Of a DNA stretch of 21,587 nucleotides, positions 13,932 to 21,586 are shown piece by piece (position 1 is the stretch's first letter; each line of letters opens with the position of its first letter). The notes under the pieces were generated by a model. It was not told the DNA's origin. It worked only from the letters and a program-made list of their open reading frames with translations, and did not search any database. The DNA is from Syntrophaceae bacterium UBA4810. Lineage in GTDB: Bacteria; Desulfobacterota; Syntrophia; Syntrophales; Smithellaceae. The stretch spans positions 5,301-26,887 of the forward strand of contig DHGA01000070.1 of NCBI GenBank assembly GCA_002402545.1, written 5' to 3'. A program made the position numbers and the translations under genes.

Positions 13932-14786
13932 TTACTTTTTTTTCGCTTTTTGCCATTCCACAGAATTGGGAAAGAAAAGAGGCGAGCCGTATTTATCTTT
14001 GCCAAAATCCCGAATAATGAGCTGGCCTTTTTTAGATGACGTCAACCATTTGACAAAAGTCATGGTATCTTTGTAATTAACTTTAGGATATTTTTTAGGA
14101 TTGACCGGTATTAGCGAAATATAATTTAAAAGAGCTTCATCTCCTTCCACTAGAACAGCTAATTTAATTTGATCCTTAAGCGATAAATAAGTAGCGCGGT
14201 CAATCACCGTGTAGGCAGCCTGGGAATCGGTGTATTTCAAAGTGGCGGAATTACCTTCCGCACCTTTTTCATAGATAACATACCAGGCGCCCTGAGGCTG
14301 GATACCTGCTTTTTCCCACAACACCATTTCCGCAACATGTGTTCCCGATTTGTCGCCGCGGCTAATGAACTTAACACCTTTACTCATAATTTTGTTCAGG
14401 GCGTCTGTTGCGGATTTTCCTCCCTTTATCAACGCTGGATCATCCGTGGGGCCAACAATGACAAAATCGTTATACATTAATGGAATCCTCTCGGTGCCGA
14501 ATCCATCGGCAATGAACTTTTCTTCCAGAGACTTGGCATGGGCCATTACCAGATCGATCTGGCCCTTTTCTGCCATTTTCAGTGCCGCGCCGGTTCCCGC
14601 GCCCACATGACGCACGCGTATGCCCGTCTCTTTTTCAAATTTATCTTCCAAAGTGGCGACAATACCGGAATCTATCGGGCCAATTGTCGAGGAAAGAAAA
14701 ACAAATTTTGAACCTCCCGCCGCAAATACAGAAAACGGAACAAGTAAAACAATTAAAAACAATATACTTTTAATATACTTCTTCAT
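13932..14786 (-). CDS. Divergent TupA-like periplasmic oxyanion-binding protein
   Basis: The 284-residue protein has a signal peptide (MKKYIKSILFLIVLLVPFSVFA) and a PBP-like fold (PF12849 type). It is a paralogue of the operon's TupA: both keep SRGDxSGTH, YTxxDRxTYL and DKxGSPLFFP, and the same length. The N-terminal anion motif differs: TTTTSTQDSG of TupA is replaced by LSSTIGPIDSG. KYTDSQAAY replaces the TLNVASEKKGY stretch. This suggests a changed ligand, such as molybdate or another oxyanion, or a sensing role. A strong AGGAGG site supports the ATG, and the gene follows the regulator gene by 38 bases. It probably shares TupBC as its transporter, since no other permease is nearby. The exact ligand is unknown. 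Confidence 0.85.
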   Translation of the reverse strand: MKKYIKSILFLIVLLVPFSVFAAGGSKFVFLSSTIGPIDSGIVATLEDKFEKETGIRVRHVGAGTGAALKMAEKGQIDLVMAHAKSLEEKFIADGFGTERIPLMYNDFVIVGPTDDPALIKGGKSATDALNKIMSKGVKFISRGDKSGTHVAEMVLWEKAGIQPQGAWYVIYEKGAEGNSATLKYTDSQAAYTVIDRATYLSLKDQIKLAVLVEGDEALLNYISLIPVNPKKYPKVNYKDTMTFVKWLTSSKKGQLIIRDFGKDKYGSPLFFPNSVEWQKAKKK

Positions 14787-14824
14787 CTTTTCCTCCTTTT
14801 TTCAAAAATATCGTTAAAATAAAT

Positions 14825-15742
14825 TTAATGACTCGAGTGTAAAATTTTGCCGGAATCTTTGAAATCGTAGCCGCCAATTTTTTCCACGCGGCTTCTGAAG
14901 CTCGCTGCGTTAAGTGTCTCGATAAACGATTGAACGCCCGGCTGAAAATATGTTGACTGGTCCAGAATCATATCGAAGCATTCGGAAGTTATCGGTAAAA
15001 AAGAAAGCCCCAGAAGTTTACTGATCGCCGCGGAGGCGATGCCTACATCCGCCTCACCGGATACAATCGCCAAGCCTACTTCAAAATGCGTATAAACTTC
15101 ATTCTGATAACCCGTGATTTTTTCCGAACTGATGCCTTCTTTCGCTAGATAATAATCAAGGAGCAGTCTGATCCCGGAACCTTCCTGACGGTTTATAAAT
15201 CTGATATTCGCGTCAGTAAGACTTTCAAAATTATTTACGGCACCTGTTTTTGCTTTTGTGTAAAGAAAACCTATATCGCGCTTAAAAAGATTAACGACCA
15301 CTGGATTAACATCGGGCAGATATTTTCCCAGATAGGGAATATTATACTTACCGCTTTCGGCATCATACAAATGAGAAAGAGCGATATCAGTCATGCCGGA
15401 ATTAAGAGCTTTAAGCCCCTCAGTGCTGCCGGTATTGGCGGAAAAAATATAAAAATCGGAATGCGCCTTTTTGGTTGCCGTCAAAAGCATATCCAGAACC
15501 GGGTCATTGCTGCCCGCGGCCAAAACAGCGCCGCTGATTTGAGAACTTTTTTTGCGCGCCTGCTTCAGGCCTTCTTTGGCGTTTTGTTCAATCCATTCAT
15601 CAATAAATTTTTTGGGGAAAATCCATTTGCCGGTAACTTTCGTGCAGGGAATTCTGCCGCTTTTAATCAGGGCGTAAACCTGTTTTTCATGGATATCCAG
15701 ATATTCGGCAACTTCCTTAGTGTTCATTAATTGATCGGACAT
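14825..15742 (-). CDS. One-component regulator: excisionase/MerR-like HTH fused to PBP-like oxyanion-sensing domain
   Basis: The 305-residue cytoplasmic protein has no signal peptide. Residues ~5-55 form an excisionase-type DNA-binding domain (MNTKEVAEYLDIHEKQVYALIKSGRIPCTKV then WIFPKKFIDEWI). After a basic linker, residues ~75-295 match the PBP-like ligand-binding domain (PF12727) used in molybdate/tungstate regulators. The visible motifs are GSNDPVLDMLL, FSANTGSTEGL, FINRQEGSGIRLLLDYYL and SGEADVGIASAA. The NRxxGSG loop is where oxyanion ligands bind in such folds. AAGGAG precedes the ATG. It is the promoter-proximal gene of the tungstate operon, so it probably controls its own operon in response to tungstate or molybdate. 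The direction of control (repression when metal is bound is most likely) is inference. It is unlike ModE and unlike the recombinase-type TunR. Confidence 0.85.
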   Translation of the reverse strand: MSDQLMNTKEVAEYLDIHEKQVYALIKSGRIPCTKVTGKWIFPKKFIDEWIEQNAKEGLKQARKKSSQISGAVLAAGSNDPVLDMLLTATKKAHSDFYIFSANTGSTEGLKALNSGMTDIALSHLYDAESGKYNIPYLGKYLPDVNPVVVNLFKRDIGFLYTKAKTGAVNNFESLTDANIRFINRQEGSGIRLLLDYYLAKEGISSEKITGYQNEVYTHFEVGLAIVSGEADVGIASAAISKLLGLSFLPITSECFDMILDQSTYFQPGVQSFIETLNAASFRSRVEKIGGYDFKDSGKILHSSH

Positions 15743-15801
15743 ATTGTCTCCTTTATAGCTTTTGTTCCTGAAATCTTTATGACTACATAAATTATTGAAC
15801 C

Positions 15802-15832
15802 TAGAATATCAAGGAATATTATTCCAAATTCT
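15802..15832. promoter_or_regulatory. Candidate operator (nested palindrome) of the tungstate operon
   Basis: A perfect palindrome GGAATA-T-TATTCC (15813-15825) is nested between outer arms TAGAAT (15802-15807) and ATTCTA (15827-15832), which are also inverted repeats. It covers about +2 to +32 relative to the predicted transcription start near 15834. A bound repressor there would block initiation. The regulator encoded by the first gene is the natural candidate to bind it. Confidence 0.5.
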
Positions 15833-15840
15833 AACTTACA

Positions 15841-15869
15841 ATTACAATTATTTTTTATTCATGTTTCAA
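15841..15869 (-). promoter_or_regulatory. Sigma-70 promoter of the tungstate operon
   Basis: Minus strand: TTGAAA at 15869-15864 (5/6 to consensus), 17-base spacer, TGTAAT at 15846-15841 (5/6). It gives a leader of about 92 bases before the ATG at 15742. Confidence 0.6.
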
Positions 15870-15882
15870 ACTAGTTTCAAAC
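15863..15882. repeat. Tandem direct repeat GTTTCAAAC, 11-base period, at the -35 region
   Basis: GTTTCAAAC occurs at 15863-15871 and again at 15874-15882, separated by TA. One helical turn between copies would place two protein protomers on the same DNA face. The proximal copy contains the -35 of the leftward promoter, so it could be an activator site or a duplicated -35. Confidence 0.4.
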
Positions 15883-16061
15883 AATCAGGCTATAATTTAC
15901 CCAGATAAATATATTTTTCGGATATTTATTATCCAGATTTTTATCTTTAGTATTAAAAATATTCTCCTTCATCGGCAATTATGTATTAATAACAATATCT
16001 TATATTTCACGTGTTCTTTGGCATGATCCTTGATTAATAATACGAGTAATTGATGAAATAA

Positions 16062-16089
16062 TTGACAAAACAATTATATATGATACAAA
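16062..16089 (+). promoter_or_regulatory. Promoter of the TetR-efflux operon
   Basis: Perfect TTGACA (16062-16067), 16-base spacer and TACAAA (16084-16089) with TG at 16081-16082 as an extended -10. Transcription would begin near 16096, about 33 bases before the ATG. Confidence 0.55.
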
Positions 16090-16094
16090 CGTTT
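16087..16094. promoter_or_regulatory. Small palindrome AAACGTTT overlapping the -10, possible TetR operator
   Basis: The palindrome AAACGTTT overlaps the -10 and start site of the promoter. Autoregulating TetR proteins commonly bind palindromes in this position. It is only eight bases, so chance is a real alternative in such AT-rich DNA. Confidence 0.25.
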
Positions 16095-16128
16095 TAAAAA
16101 TATGTTTTAAATTATCGGTTAATAAATA

Positions 16129-16764
16129 ATGATTAACGAAAAAAAAATAACAGCCAAAGCAGAATCAATTCTCGAAAGCGCGGGGGAGATATTTGCCCAA
16201 CAAGGCTTCCGCCGAACCACAGTGCGTGAAATCTGTAAACGCTGTAAAGTAAACTTGGCGGCAATCAATTATTACTTCGGAGATAAAGAACACCTATATC
16301 TTGCTTGCCTGAAATATTATCAATCCATTGCGGCTCAAACAATACCTCTTAATTTCGGTATTAATCCTTCCGACCCGCCGCAAAAAAAACTCAGCACTTA
16401 TATTCAGACATTTATGTTTCGCCTTCTGCAAGAAGACAAACAGACGCTGTTCGGCAGGCTCCTCGCTCACGAATTTTTTGAACCTACCGGCGCGCTCGAC
16501 TCCCTGATCGAAGAATCAATAAAACCTTCGTTTTATTTTTTATCTTCTCTGGTGCGTGAGGTTTTAGGAAATAACTGCCCGGAAAAAAAAGTGGAACTCT
16601 GCACGATGAGTATTATCGGCCAGTGTTTTTATTTTCGCAACGCGCAGCCGGTAATTTTCCGTCTCCGCGGCAAAGACAACTACAGTAATGATGATATAAA
16701 AGAAATCGCTGATCATATAATTAATTTTTCATTAAAGGCTTTGGAGAGCTATTCAACAAATTAA
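16129..16764 (+). CDS. TetR/AcrR-family regulator, CecR (YbiH)-like
   Basis: The 211-residue protein has a classic TetR N-terminal domain. Helix-turn-helix residues ~10-56 include AGEIFAQQGFRRTTVREICKRCKVNLAAINYYFGDKEHLY. The C-terminal ligand domain contains MSIIGQCFYFRNAQPVIF, the pattern seen in the CecR/YbiH group, whose E. coli member controls an HlyD-ABC efflux operon. Here it is the first gene of a TolC-MacA-MacB-like cassette, 16 bases ahead of the TolC gene, so it probably represses its own operon and responds to a toxic compound. The ATG at 16129 has no recognisable Shine-Dalgarno sequence, only AT-rich DNA, so translation may be weak. No better start is visible. Confidence 0.9.
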   Translation: MINEKKITAKAESILESAGEIFAQQGFRRTTVREICKRCKVNLAAINYYFGDKEHLYLACLKYYQSIAAQTIPLNFGINPSDPPQKKLSTYIQTFMFRLLQEDKQTLFGRLLAHEFFEPTGALDSLIEESIKPSFYFLSSLVREVLGNNCPEKKVELCTMSIIGQCFYFRNAQPVIFRLRGKDNYSNDDIKEIADHIINFSLKALESYSTN

Positions 16765-16780
16765 CAATATAGGTGCAGAT

Positions 16781-18061
16781 ATGTTTAAAAAAATACTTTT
16801 CCCTTTAATTTTTGTAATTTTGATGACCGGCGAAATTTTCGCCGCCCAACCGATAACCGCGGGAGAAACTATCAATCTTCAGCGCTGCATTGAGATCGCC
16901 CTGCAAAACCATCCCGCCATTAACGCGGCACAGCATACTGTGCGTATTTATGAAAGCAGAATCGGCCAGGCCAGAGCGGGATATATGCCTCAGCTGACAT
17001 TTCAATCCGGTTATCAGAGAATCGGGCCCGCTTCTTTATCCGGTCCGGATATTGACCCCTATAACCATTATTCAAACACGCTGAACCTGAGCCAAACTTT
17101 ATTTGATTTTGGCAAAACTTATGATCAGATAAAAATACAAAGTCTCAGCACCGAGTCGTCCCGAGCCGACCTTCAGGATATTTCCGGCCATGTTATCCTT
17201 GGCGTCAAACAAGCTTATTACAACTATCTGCAGGCTGAAATGAGCGCTGACGTTGCGCGAGAAACGGTTAATAAATTTCAGCGGCATTTCGAGATTGCCA
17301 ACGCTTTTTTTGAAACCGGCAAACGCTCCAAAATCGATGTTACCAGCGCCGAAGTTAATCTGAGCAATTCTAAAATAAATTTTCTCAAAGCGGAAAATAA
17401 TCTGCGCCTGGCCAAAGTTAATCTTAATAACGCCATGGGTTTATCCAATGCGCCGCCATATAAAATAAAAGACGATATGTCTTATAAACCTAATGATATT
17501 TCATTAGATATTGCGCGTGAAAAAGCCTATAAAAATAGGCCTGATTTGATGTCATTTTCCAAAAAAAAAGAAGCGCTGAAAAAAAATGTTCTGCTTAACC
17601 AGAAAGGATATTTACCTGTGTTATCAGGCAGCGCCGGCTATGGTTATGTCGGTAACGATTCAACTTCAGACAGAAGCTGGAGTGTCGGTGTTGCTTTGAC
17701 TTTTCCGCTTTTCACCGGATTTTCCACAAAATATCAAATAGATGAGGCCAAAGCTAACCTAAACGTTCTTAAGGCCAATGAAGATTCTTTGACACAGCAA
17801 GTTTCGCTGGAAATTGAATCAGCTTATCTTTCTCTCAAGGAAGCATCGGAAAGAATCGGTGCGGCTGAAACTATTGTCCGCCAGGCAATGGAGAACGTGG
17901 AACTCGCGGAAGGACGATATGAAGCCGGCGTCGGAAGTTCCATTGAAATAACCGACGCTATGATTACCTTGAACAACGCGAAAATGACCTATATAACTGC
18001 TCTGGCCGATTATCATGTGGCTCAGGCTAATCTGGAAAAAGCAATGGGAGAAAACAAATGA
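16781..18061 (+). CDS. TolC-family outer-membrane efflux protein
   Basis: The 426-residue protein has a signal peptide (MFKKILFPLIFVILMTGEIFA) and two repeated OEP halves (PF02321), roughly 30-215 and 240-425. The start of the mature part, INLQRCIEIALQNHPAINAAQ, and the second-half YEAGVGSSIEITDAMITLNNAK are family hallmarks. Long amphipathic helices with Ala/Asn/Leu heptads form the periplasmic tunnel. It is the outer-membrane exit duct for the pump built by the next three genes. AGGTG at 16771-16775 supports the start. Its stop overlaps the adaptor start as ATGA, so the two are translationally coupled. Confidence 0.93.
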   Translation: MFKKILFPLIFVILMTGEIFAAQPITAGETINLQRCIEIALQNHPAINAAQHTVRIYESRIGQARAGYMPQLTFQSGYQRIGPASLSGPDIDPYNHYSNTLNLSQTLFDFGKTYDQIKIQSLSTESSRADLQDISGHVILGVKQAYYNYLQAEMSADVARETVNKFQRHFEIANAFFETGKRSKIDVTSAEVNLSNSKINFLKAENNLRLAKVNLNNAMGLSNAPPYKIKDDMSYKPNDISLDIAREKAYKNRPDLMSFSKKKEALKKNVLLNQKGYLPVLSGSAGYGYVGNDSTSDRSWSVGVALTFPLFTGFSTKYQIDEAKANLNVLKANEDSLTQQVSLEIESAYLSLKEASERIGAAETIVRQAMENVELAEGRYEAGVGSSIEITDAMITLNNAKMTYITALADYHVAQANLEKAMGENK

Positions 18062-19233
18062 ACATCAAAAAAATAATCATTGCCGCAATTATTCTTGTAA
18101 TTGCCGTTATCGGTTTTTGTTCTTTTACAAAACACAAAAACAACGCCATAAAATATATTACAGAGACAATCGGACGGGGTGATGTGCATGCCATAGTCTC
18201 CGCCACCGGAACGGTCAACCCCGTAACTACCGTATCGGTCGGCACACAGGTTTCCGGAACAATAAATCAATTATTTGTGGACTATAATTCTCCCGTAAAA
18301 AAAGGACAGCTGCTGGCGACTATTGATTCGGCAACTTTCCAAGCGCAGGTTCAGCAGGCCGGAGCGAATTTGCTTCTGGCACAAGCGAATCTGGAAAAAT
18401 CCAAGGTTGCCGTGCACGACGCTAAAACAAATTTCGAAAGAAATAAAACTTTGTTTGCCAAAAATTTCATTTCCAAAAGCGAACTTGATAATTCGGAAAC
18501 AGCATACCTTTCTTCCTTGGCGCAGGTAAAAGCGTCGGAAGCGCAGGTTGCGCATTCCCGTGCCGCGCTGAACTACGCACAGACAAATCTTAGATATACC
18601 AAAATCATCTCTCCTGTTAATGGAACAGTAATATCTCGCAATATTGATGTCGGACAGACGGTCGCGGCTAGTTTTCAAACACCCACTCTGTTCAGCATCG
18701 CGCAGGATTTGACCAAAATGCAGGTAAACACCAGTGTTGATGAAGCGGATATAGGAAGAATAAAAACCGGTCAGCCGGTTGATTTTTCTGTGGACGCGTA
18801 TCCGGAGATAACATTCCACGGCAAGGTTTCAGAAGTCCGCAATTCTCCCATTATAGTGCAAAATGTCGTCACGTATGACGTAATCATCAAGGTAGATAAT
18901 CCGGAATTAAAACTCAAACCGGGAATGACCGCGAATGTTTCCATTGAAGTCGCCAACAAGAAAGGCGCGTTGCTGATTCCTGATGCGGCGTTCCGCGTAA
19001 GAATTCCAAGTCAAAGCTCCTACGGCACCAGAGAAAAAGGACGTAGCGTTTGGGTTTTATCAGCCAAAAAACCACGTCAAGTTATAATAGAAACCGGCAT
19101 TAGCGATGGCAGGTTTACAGAAGTTATTTCCGGAGACATCAACGTTGGAGATGAAATTATCAAAGAAGTTAATGATCCGTCAAAAAAATCATCGTCATCA
19201 TCAACGTCAAGGCCTCCGGGATTTTTAAGATAA
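18058..19233 (+). CDS. MacA/HlyD-family periplasmic adaptor (membrane fusion protein)
   Basis: The 391-residue protein has one N-terminal membrane anchor (residues ~5-22, IIIAAIILVIAVIGFC). It has a barrel-sandwich (lipoyl-like) half-motif SGTINQLFVDYNSPVKKGQLLATID and an alpha-hairpin (~95-180) rich in Ala/Gln/Lys. The second half-motif is PVNGTVISRNIDVGQTV, followed by beta-barrel and membrane-proximal domains (VSVDAYPEITFHGKV-like region). A low-complexity tail SKKSSSSSTSRPPG ends it. It bridges the inner-membrane MacB-like complex and TolC. It overlaps the tolC stop by four bases and is one base from the ATPase gene. Macrolides, lipopeptides or other cargo are possible, and the substrate is unknown. 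Confidence 0.92.
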   Translation: MNIKKIIIAAIILVIAVIGFCSFTKHKNNAIKYITETIGRGDVHAIVSATGTVNPVTTVSVGTQVSGTINQLFVDYNSPVKKGQLLATIDSATFQAQVQQAGANLLLAQANLEKSKVAVHDAKTNFERNKTLFAKNFISKSELDNSETAYLSSLAQVKASEAQVAHSRAALNYAQTNLRYTKIISPVNGTVISRNIDVGQTVAASFQTPTLFSIAQDLTKMQVNTSVDEADIGRIKTGQPVDFSVDAYPEITFHGKVSEVRNSPIIVQNVVTYDVIIKVDNPELKLKPGMTANVSIEVANKKGALLIPDAAFRVRIPSQSSYGTREKGRSVWVLSAKKPRQVIIETGISDGRFTEVISGDINVGDEIIKEVNDPSKKSSSSSTSRPPGFLR

Positions 19234-19234
19234 A

Positions 19235-19924
19235 ATGAATCTAATAGAGACGAGTAAATTACAAAAAATATATGTGCTGGGCGATAGCGAAGTCCGCGCG
19301 CTTGATGATGTTTCAGTAAATATCAATCCCGGTGAATTTGTAGCGGTGATGGGGCCATCAGGATCCGGCAAATCCACTTTTATGAATGTTATTGGCTGTC
19401 TGGATGAACCAACCAGCGGCAAGTATCTGCTCGACGGCATTGACGTGAGCAAAATGGATCGCGATGAACTGGCCCAAATCCGCAATGAAAAAATAGGTTT
19501 TGTTTTTCAGGGATTCAATCTTCTTTCTCGCACTTCAGCGCTGGAAAATGTCGAGGTTCCCCTACTTTACAATAACACGCCGCCTAAAGAAAGAGGCGAC
19601 AAAGCGAGGCAAGCGCTCAATGCTTTGGGGCTGGAAGGCAGGGAACATCATCATCCCAATCAGCTCTCCGGCGGGCAGCAGCAGCGCGTGGCTATCGCCC
19701 GTGCCTTAGTCAATGACGCGCCTCTTCTTTTGGCTGATGAACCTACCGGAAATCTGGATACCAAAACAAGCGTGGAAATAATGGAACTCTTTGTTCGCCT
19801 CAATGAAGAAAATAAAATAACCATAGTTCTGGTCACTCATGAAACGAACATTGCCGCCTTCAGCAAACGCACGATAAAATTCCTTGACGGAAAGGTTATC
19901 AGCGACAGGAGAACCGCCCAATGA
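19235..19924 (+). CDS. MacB-type ABC transporter ATP-binding protein
   Basis: The 229-residue stand-alone ATPase is of the LolD/MacB class. It has Walker A GPSGSGKST (40-48), Q-loop FQGFNLL (Gln92), signature LSGGQQQR (144-151), Walker B LLLADEPTGNLD (164-175) and the switch His in LVTHE. The class-specific phrase NVIGCLDEPTSGKY is present. It drives mechanotransmission by the FtsX-like permease encoded next, with which it overlaps by four bases (ATGA). In E. coli MacB both domains are one polypeptide; here they are separate genes, which is common in other phyla. Confidence 0.93.
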   Translation: MNLIETSKLQKIYVLGDSEVRALDDVSVNINPGEFVAVMGPSGSGKSTFMNVIGCLDEPTSGKYLLDGIDVSKMDRDELAQIRNEKIGFVFQGFNLLSRTSALENVEVPLLYNNTPPKERGDKARQALNALGLEGREHHHPNQLSGGQQQRVAIARALVNDAPLLLADEPTGNLDTKTSVEIMELFVRLNEENKITIVLVTHETNIAAFSKRTIKFLDGKVISDRRTAQ

Positions 19925-21150
19925 TCAGCATTCCTTCTACCTTAAAAATATCGTTGCGCGCTTTGCGTGTTAATAAAATGCGTTCCGCTTTGACCATGCT
20001 GGGAATTATTATCGGCGTGGCGGCGGTAATCACCATGATTGCCGTGGGCAAGGGAACAAGCGAAAAGTTATCTCAGCAGATATCCACTGTGGGCAGCAAC
20101 ATGATTATTGTTTTGCCCGGCAGCACAACCGCCGGCGGCATCCGGGGAGGATTCGGCACACAGATGACGCTTACCCGCGCCGACGCGGAAGCAATTGAAC
20201 GGGAATGCTCCGCTGTTTACGTGGTAGCTCCCGTATTAAATGGAGTGGCGCAAGTAGTTTACAGCAATCAAAACTGGTCCACGAGCGTTTATGGAACAAC
20301 AGACGCTATGTTAGAAGTAAGGGACTGGCCATTATTCTCCGGCAGAAATTTTAATGAGCAGGATATCCGCAATTCAACCAAGGTATGCCTCTTGGGACAA
20401 ACCGTTGTAGATAAATTATTCGGCGGCATGGACCCGCTCAATCAAACAGTAAGAATAAAAAAAGTTCCCTTCAGCGTTATCGGTGTTCTTGATAGCAAGG
20501 GGCAGTCCGTGATCGGCCAGGATCAGGATGATGTTATTTTTATCCCGCTTACAACGGCGCAAAAAAGAATATTCGGCACAACTTTACCGGGAATGGTACG
20601 CACTATAGCCGTAAAAGCAAGAAGCGCTGATGATTTAACCAGAGCGGAAGAACAAATCACGCAGCTTTTGCGACAAAGGCATCGCATCGGCCCAAATCAG
20701 GAAGATGACTTTTCCGTGCGCAATCTCACGCAAATGCTCGATTTGGCTCAGCAGGCCTCAAAAGCCATGGCGCTCTTATTAGCGGCAATAGCCAGCATAT
20801 CGCTTTTGGTGGGAGGCATCGGCATTATGAATATTATGCTTGTTTCCGTCACGGAACGCACCCGTGAAATCGGCATCCGCATGGCGGTGGGCGCGAAAAC
20901 CTGGGATATCCGCCTGCAGTTTATCATTGAAGCAATAACTCTTTCTTTAATCGGCGGTATTATCGGTATTATCCTCGGAATTATCGCTTCCAAACTGCTT
21001 TCTTCTTTTGCCAATCTGACAACAGTAATTTCTCCTTTTGCCGTGATTCTTTCCGTAGGTTTTTCCGCGCTAGTCGGCATTTTTTTCGGTTTTTATCCCG
21101 CCTATAAAGCATCCCTGCTCAACCCCATTGACGCTTTAAGATATGAGTGA
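19921..21150 (+). CDS. MacB-type ABC transporter permease (FtsX domain)
   Basis: The 409-residue membrane protein has the MacB_PCD plus FtsX layout. The first membrane helix (ALTMLGIIIGVAAVITMIAVG, ~24-44) is followed by a large periplasmic domain (~45-275). Three C-terminal helices follow: around 278-305 (MALLLAAIASISLLVGGIGIMNIML), 340-362 and 368-395. The cytoplasmic coupling segment VTERTREIGIRMAVGAK is the hallmark of this family. It ends with FGFYPAYKASLLNPIDALRYE, the standard C terminus. It works with the preceding ATPase, adaptor and TolC to expel substrates from the periplasm. It is the last gene of the operon. Confidence 0.94.
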   Translation: MISIPSTLKISLRALRVNKMRSALTMLGIIIGVAAVITMIAVGKGTSEKLSQQISTVGSNMIIVLPGSTTAGGIRGGFGTQMTLTRADAEAIERECSAVYVVAPVLNGVAQVVYSNQNWSTSVYGTTDAMLEVRDWPLFSGRNFNEQDIRNSTKVCLLGQTVVDKLFGGMDPLNQTVRIKKVPFSVIGVLDSKGQSVIGQDQDDVIFIPLTTAQKRIFGTTLPGMVRTIAVKARSADDLTRAEEQITQLLRQRHRIGPNQEDDFSVRNLTQMLDLAQQASKAMALLLAAIASISLLVGGIGIMNIMLVSVTERTREIGIRMAVGAKTWDIRLQFIIEAITLSLIGGIIGIILGIIASKLLSSFANLTTVISPFAVILSVGFSALVGIFFGFYPAYKASLLNPIDALRYE

Positions 21151-21171
21151 TATGAACAAAACATTATTATA

Positions 21172-21200
21172 TTGACGTCAAAGGCAATCTTAGATAATAC
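21172..21200 (+). promoter_or_regulatory. Candidate promoter of the biotin-carrier gene
   Basis: TTGACG (21172-21177) is followed by GATAAT at 21193-21198 (15-base spacer) or TAATAC at 21195-21200 (17-base spacer). The -35 lies inside a perfect ten-base palindrome TTGACGTCAA (21172-21181), which might be a regulator site. Confidence 0.45.
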
Positions 21201-21264
21201 ACAAGAGTAAGCTTGTTTCTATATTATTCTTTAATCATATAAATAGTTCAGGAGGAAGACCAAT

Positions 21265-21480
21265 ATGAGCACGGAAATAAAAGCCCCCATGACCGGAAAG
21301 ATCGCGAGCATTGTTGTTAAAGTCGGTGATGATGTAAATGTGGATGACGAGGTTGTCATCATGGATGCCATGAAAATGGAAATACCCGTATATTCGCCGG
21401 TCGCCGGAAAAGTAAAAGAAATCAATGTTAAAGAAGGCGATTCCGTGAAAACCGAACAGGTTTTGATGTCCATCGGTTAA
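21265..21480 (+). CDS. Stand-alone biotin carboxyl carrier domain protein
   Basis: The 71-residue protein is a single biotinyl/lipoyl beta-sandwich (PF00364). It holds the biotinylation motif DAMKMEI, with Lys37 as the acceptor, flanked by the mirror-image half-motifs GKIASIVVKVGDDVNVDDEV and GKVKEINVKEGDSVKTEQV. AMKM marks biotin rather than lipoate. It would carry carboxyl groups for an acyl-CoA carboxylase, decarboxylase or transcarboxylase whose other subunits are not in this window. It is a minimal domain without the Pro/Ala-rich N-terminal extension of AccB, so a fatty-acid-synthesis AccB role is less likely. GGAGG at 21251-21255 supports the ATG. It is transcribed alone, between its own promoter and a strong terminator. 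Confidence 0.93.
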   Translation: MSTEIKAPMTGKIASIVVKVGDDVNVDDEVVIMDAMKMEIPVYSPVAGKVKEINVKEGDSVKTEQVLMSIG

Positions 21481-21547
21481 TGCGTTTCATAACTTCTGCG
21501 GATTTTACACCTAATATTGAAAATATTCAGGCAAAATCATTAAGACA

Positions 21548-21586
21548 AAAAGGCATTGCGAAATACTCGCAATGCCTTTTATTTTT
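21548..21586 (+). terminator. Strong intrinsic terminator
   Basis: AAAAGGCATTGCGA (21548-21561) pairs perfectly over 14 bases with TCGCAATGCCTTTT (21567-21580), loop AATAC, followed by ATTTTT. The A-run on the left makes it functional in both directions. It closes the biotin-carrier transcript. Confidence 0.92.

Larger units (their letters stand above)
15743..16128. other. AT-rich divergent control region between tungstate and efflux operons
   Basis: This 386-base spacer carries no gene. The left third (to about 15882) holds the leftward promoter, a palindrome and a direct repeat. The right end (16062-16128) holds the rightward promoter of the TetR gene. The middle (about 15890-16060) is very AT-rich and I see no defined element in it. 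Confidence 0.8.

Noticed and set aside
15863..15882. Short CRISPR-like array
   Set aside because: Only two nine-base copies with a two-base gap; no spacers and no cas genes.
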